A stretch of 64,000 bases of DNA, from the NCBI RefSeq assembly GCF_041624475.1, contig NZ_JBFJUX010000003.1:248001-312000 (forward strand), in the 5' to 3' direction. The translations under genes and the position numbers were made by a program. Under the pieces are notes generated by a model. That model saw nothing but the letters and a program-made list of their open reading frames with translations. It had not been told where the DNA came from and ran no database searches. Source of the stretch: Litorivivens sp041624475. Lineage in GTDB: Bacteria; Pseudomonadota; Gammaproteobacteria; Pseudomonadales; Spongiibacteraceae. Shown in pieces: positions 61,824 to 64,000 of this stretch (its first letter is position 1; each line of letters begins with the position of its first letter).

Positions 61824-62659
61824 GTGACATGAGTGATGAGAAGCTTCAAAAAGTACTGGCGCGAGCGGGATTGGGTTCGCGCCGGGAAATGGAGCGAGCT
61901 ATTGCCGATGGCCGGGTTACCGTAGACGGCAAAAAGGCGACGCTGGGCGACCGGGTGACAGAAGAAGCCAGGGTTGCGCTGGATGGCCGTCAGGTCAAGC
62001 TCACGCCGCCCGACAGCGTCCGCGGACGGGTGTTGATCTACAACAAGCCCGACAACGAAATTTGCAGTCGCAAAGACCCGGAAGGTCGGCGCTCGGTATT
62101 TGAAAGCCTGCCGCGCGCCCGAGGGGAGCGTTGGATTTCAGTGGGCCGACTGGACTTTACCACCAGTGGTCTCTTGCTTTTTACCACTGATGGGGAGTTG
62201 GCCAACCGTTTGATGCACCCGTCCTCGGTGATAGAGCGGGAATACCTGTGTCGGGTGATGGGGCAGACCAAAGAAGAGAATCTGAAAGCGCTGGTTGATG
62301 GCGTGTTGCTGGATGACGGCGTTGCGCGTTTTACCGATATCGTCGACGGCGGTGGTGAAGGAATCAACCACTGGTTCTACGTGGTCATCATGGAGGGCCG
62401 CAACCGCGAGGTACGCCGTCTGTGGGAATCTCAGGGGCTGCAGGTCAATCGTCTGAAGCGGGTGCGCTACGGCAATATTTTTCTGCCGCCGAAGCTGAAG
62501 GCCGGGCAGTGGATGGAGTTGCCGGCGGAAGACGTCAACAAAGTCTATGAAATGGCGGGTCTGGCACCGGTTACCAAGAAGACCAAGCAGGTGAAAAAGC
62601 AGGATGCCAAGCCCAGGGGCAAAGCCGTGCGCGGCCGTGCTGGTCGCAAACAGCGCTAA
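61820..62659 (+). CDS. rluB: 23S rRNA pseudouridine(2605) synthase RluB
   Basis: 279 aa. An S4 domain (LQKVLARAGLGSRREMERAI) precedes the catalytic Asp segment GRLDFTTSGLLLFTTDGELA, and GRNREVRRLWE is conserved. The C-terminal 27 residues are strongly basic (Lys/Arg), likely RNA-binding. Last of scpA-scpB-rluB, overlapping scpB by 4 bp. Confidence 0.96.
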   Translation: MSDMSDEKLQKVLARAGLGSRREMERAIADGRVTVDGKKATLGDRVTEEARVALDGRQVKLTPPDSVRGRVLIYNKPDNEICSRKDPEGRRSVFESLPRARGERWISVGRLDFTTSGLLLFTTDGELANRLMHPSSVIEREYLCRVMGQTKEENLKALVDGVLLDDGVARFTDIVDGGGEGINHWFYVVIMEGRNREVRRLWESQGLQVNRLKRVRYGNIFLPPKLKAGQWMELPAEDVNKVYEMAGLAPVTKKTKQVKKQDAKPRGKAVRGRAGRKQR

Positions 62660-62686
62660 TCCCGGTTAAAGCGCCAGCCCAGAACG

Positions 62687-62710
62687 AAAAAAGCCCGCCA
62701 AAGGGCGGGC
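62687..62710 (-). terminator. rmf terminator (also follows rluB)
   Basis: Stem GCCCGCC/GGCGGGC with a 4-base loop; on the minus strand it is followed by six T. Confidence 0.85.
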
Positions 62711-62742
62711 GAGTCTGCTTCTGCTGGTCGTGGAGAAAATGG

Positions 62743-62946
62743 TTACTGAGCGTAGGTTCTCTGTAGAGCCTCAACCTGAGAATAACCCTCCCAGGAATCC
62801 TGACGTCCTTCGCGCCAACCTGTCAGCCAATTCTGGCGCAAGGTCTCTTGTTGATGGGGACACATTTCTTTATTTCTTCCTGAAAATCCTGCCTGGTATC
62901 CTTTGTGAAAGGCACGATCGGACATGTCTCGTTTCTGTCTTCTCAT
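62743..62946 (-). CDS. rmf: Ribosome modulation factor
   Basis: 67 aa. MRRQKRDMSDRAFHKGYQAG and SGRNKEMCPHQ ... NWLTGWREGRQD closely follow E. coli Rmf (GYQAGIAGRSKEMCPY, WLGGWREA). Rmf dimerises 70S ribosomes into inactive 100S particles in stationary phase; it is longer here by about 12 residues at the C-terminus. GGGAGA lies about 10 bases before the ATG. Convergent with rluB; divergent from rlmL. Confidence 0.93.
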   Translation of the reverse strand: MRRQKRDMSDRAFHKGYQAGFSGRNKEMCPHQQETLRQNWLTGWREGRQDSWEGYSQVEALQRTYAQ

Positions 62947-63210
62947 AGGTTAAGAATCTCCCTGATGGAACGGTCAGTACAAGATTGGACTGAGGTTAGG
63001 TCGCTGCAGTGGCGCGAAACAGCAATCCTTACTGTGTAGCACCCAACAGGGATGCTAGAATTGCGCTCTGCAGACCACCGATATAAGCAGATTTGCGCGC
63101 CGCTGACGAAGACCAATTGTTTATATGCTGCCCTCTACTTAGGCGGTAACTTCATAAGTCACGGATGGTGGGCGCTGTAGCCAACCTTTTCCAATCAGGC
63201 AGAGAACGTT

Positions 63211-64000
63211 TTGTCAGAATCTGACGCCAATCCGGCATTAATCCCCCTCCGGGCCAGTTGCCCTAAGTCACTTGAAAGTTTGCTTGTGTCAGAGCTGGCG
63301 AGCCTTGGGGCGACCAGTCTGCGAGAAAGTGTAGGTACCGTCTATTTTCACGCCGATCTGGAAACCGCTTATCGAGCCTGTCTCTGGTCGCGTCTGGCCA
63401 ACCGCATTTTCCTGACCTTAGGGGAATTTGAAATTGACAGCGCCGATGCGCTCTACAGTGCGGTCAAATCTCTGCCCTGGGAAGAGCATCTGCTGCCGAC
63501 GGCCACGCTGGCCATCGACTTTCAGGGCAAGGTGGGCTGGTTGAAAAACAGCCAGTTTGGGGTGCTGCGCTGCAAAGACGCAATCGTCGATTATTTCCGC
63601 GAGCGCTGCGGCGAGCGCCCCAGCATCGACAAGGAGCGCCCGGACCTGCGTATCCATATCCGTTTGCGCAAGGGACGGGCCATGGTATCGCTGGACCTGT
63701 CTGGCGAAAGCCTGCATCGACGGGGTTATCGCAGTCGCGGTGGACTGGCGCCGCTGAAGGAAAATCTCGCCAGCGCCATATTGCTGCGGGCCGATTGGCC
63801 CGGAATGGCGGCCCGCGGCGGTGCCCTGATTGACCCCATGTGCGGCTCTGGCACCCTGCTGATTGAGGCGGCCTGGATGGCGATGGATATAGCGCCGGGC
63901 CTGCTGCGCCGGCGCTGGGGCTTTGACCAGTGGCAGGGCCATGTGCCGGCGCTGTGGGCTCGGCTTCGGGAGGAGGCCCTGGAGCGCCGTCGGCAGGGCT
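63211..64000 (+). CDS. rlmL: 23S rRNA (guanine-N2)-methyltransferase RlmL, 3' end outside window
   Basis: 263 codons are visible before the window ends. From TTG 63211 the protein reads MSESDANPALIPLRASCPKS, then the THUMP-type segment (VGTVYFHADLETAYRACLWS), LDLSGESLHRRGYRSRGGLAPLKE, and the SAM/catalytic motif LIDPMCGSGTLLIEAAWMA. These match the N-terminal methyltransferase half of E. coli RlmKL, which modifies G2445. A frame on the other strand at 63418-63942 is a shadow. Whether the RlmK half is fused cannot be seen. Confidence 0.93.
   Translation, partial: MSESDANPALIPLRASCPKSLESLLVSELASLGATSLRESVGTVYFHADLETAYRACLWSRLANRIFLTLGEFEIDSADALYSAVKSLPWEEHLLPTATLAIDFQGKVGWLKNSQFGVLRCKDAIVDYFRERCGERPSIDKERPDLRIHIRLRKGRAMVSLDLSGESLHRRGYRSRGGLAPLKENLASAILLRADWPGMAARGGALIDPMCGSGTLLIEAAWMAMDIAPGLLRRRWGFDQWQGHVPALWARLREEALERRRQG

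Noticed and set aside
63418..63942. 174-codon minus-strand frame near the right edge
   Set aside because: It lies opposite clear RlmL coding sequence and has no recognisable features.

Overview
The window looks like a chromosomal segment of a marine-type gammaproteobacterium, probably near Pseudomonadales/Cellvibrionales (Spongiibacter- or Zhongshania-like). This is an inference from gene order: pyrG-kdsA-eno-ftsB-ispD-ispF-truD-pcm-nlpD-rpoS-fdxA-mutS-recA is the familiar Pseudomonas-type backbone, and the 3' part carries the rnm-yciO-scpA-scpB-rluB run. Most of the 64 kb is conserved housekeeping DNA, with one accessory catabolic stretch in the middle. No insertion sequence, phage gene or CRISPR array was seen.

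Layout. 1-7.9 kb: the tail of a Lys/Ala-rich histone-like gene, mobA, tsaB, uppP, a beta-hydroxyacid dehydrogenase, an M18 aminopeptidase, an enoyl-CoA hydratase, an OprO/OprP-type porin and queD. The porin-queD gap holds three DnaA-box matches. 8-8.5 kb: tRNA-Val and tRNA-Asp, followed by a decayed second copy of the tRNA-Asp 3' end split by a small hairpin-rich insert. 8.5-13.4 kb: an aldehyde dehydrogenase, an unrecognised coiled-coil protein coupled to an ACC-deaminase-like PLP enzyme, and suhB. 13.5-27.8 kb: the pyrG-to-recA backbone. surE, cinA and recX are absent from their usual places, and a DUF368/PopT polyprenyl-phosphate transporter sits between pcm and nlpD.

27.8-44.5 kb is the accessory stretch: a cytochrome P450, a DapB-like NAD(P) protein, a DUF3604 protein, two adjacent acyl-CoA dehydrogenases with an acyl-CoA synthetase, a LysR regulator, a methyltransferase, an AraC-family regulator divergent from an SDR, and a three-gene molybdenum hydroxylase (IorA/IorB-like plus a c-type cytochrome). 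Together they suggest aerobic degradation of a hydrophobic ring or branched compound through CoA thioesters. A 45-bp sequence with 21-bp-spaced direct repeats lies upstream of both the acyl-CoA dehydrogenase operon and the AraC/SDR pair. This is the best candidate here for an undescribed regulatory circuit.

44.5-50 kb: a diguanylate cyclase, the dusA-tal-terB operon, gltX and tRNA-Ala. 50-55 kb: two bacterioferritin subunits with complementary active-site losses, flanked by two large paralogous proteins with PilZ-like C-termini. 55-64 kb: pdxJ, a cyclophilin, an SH3 coiled-coil protein, a YciI protein and a VC0807-like membrane protein on the minus strand; rnm, yciO, scpA, scpB and rluB on the plus strand; then rmf and the start of rlmL, which is cut by the window edge.
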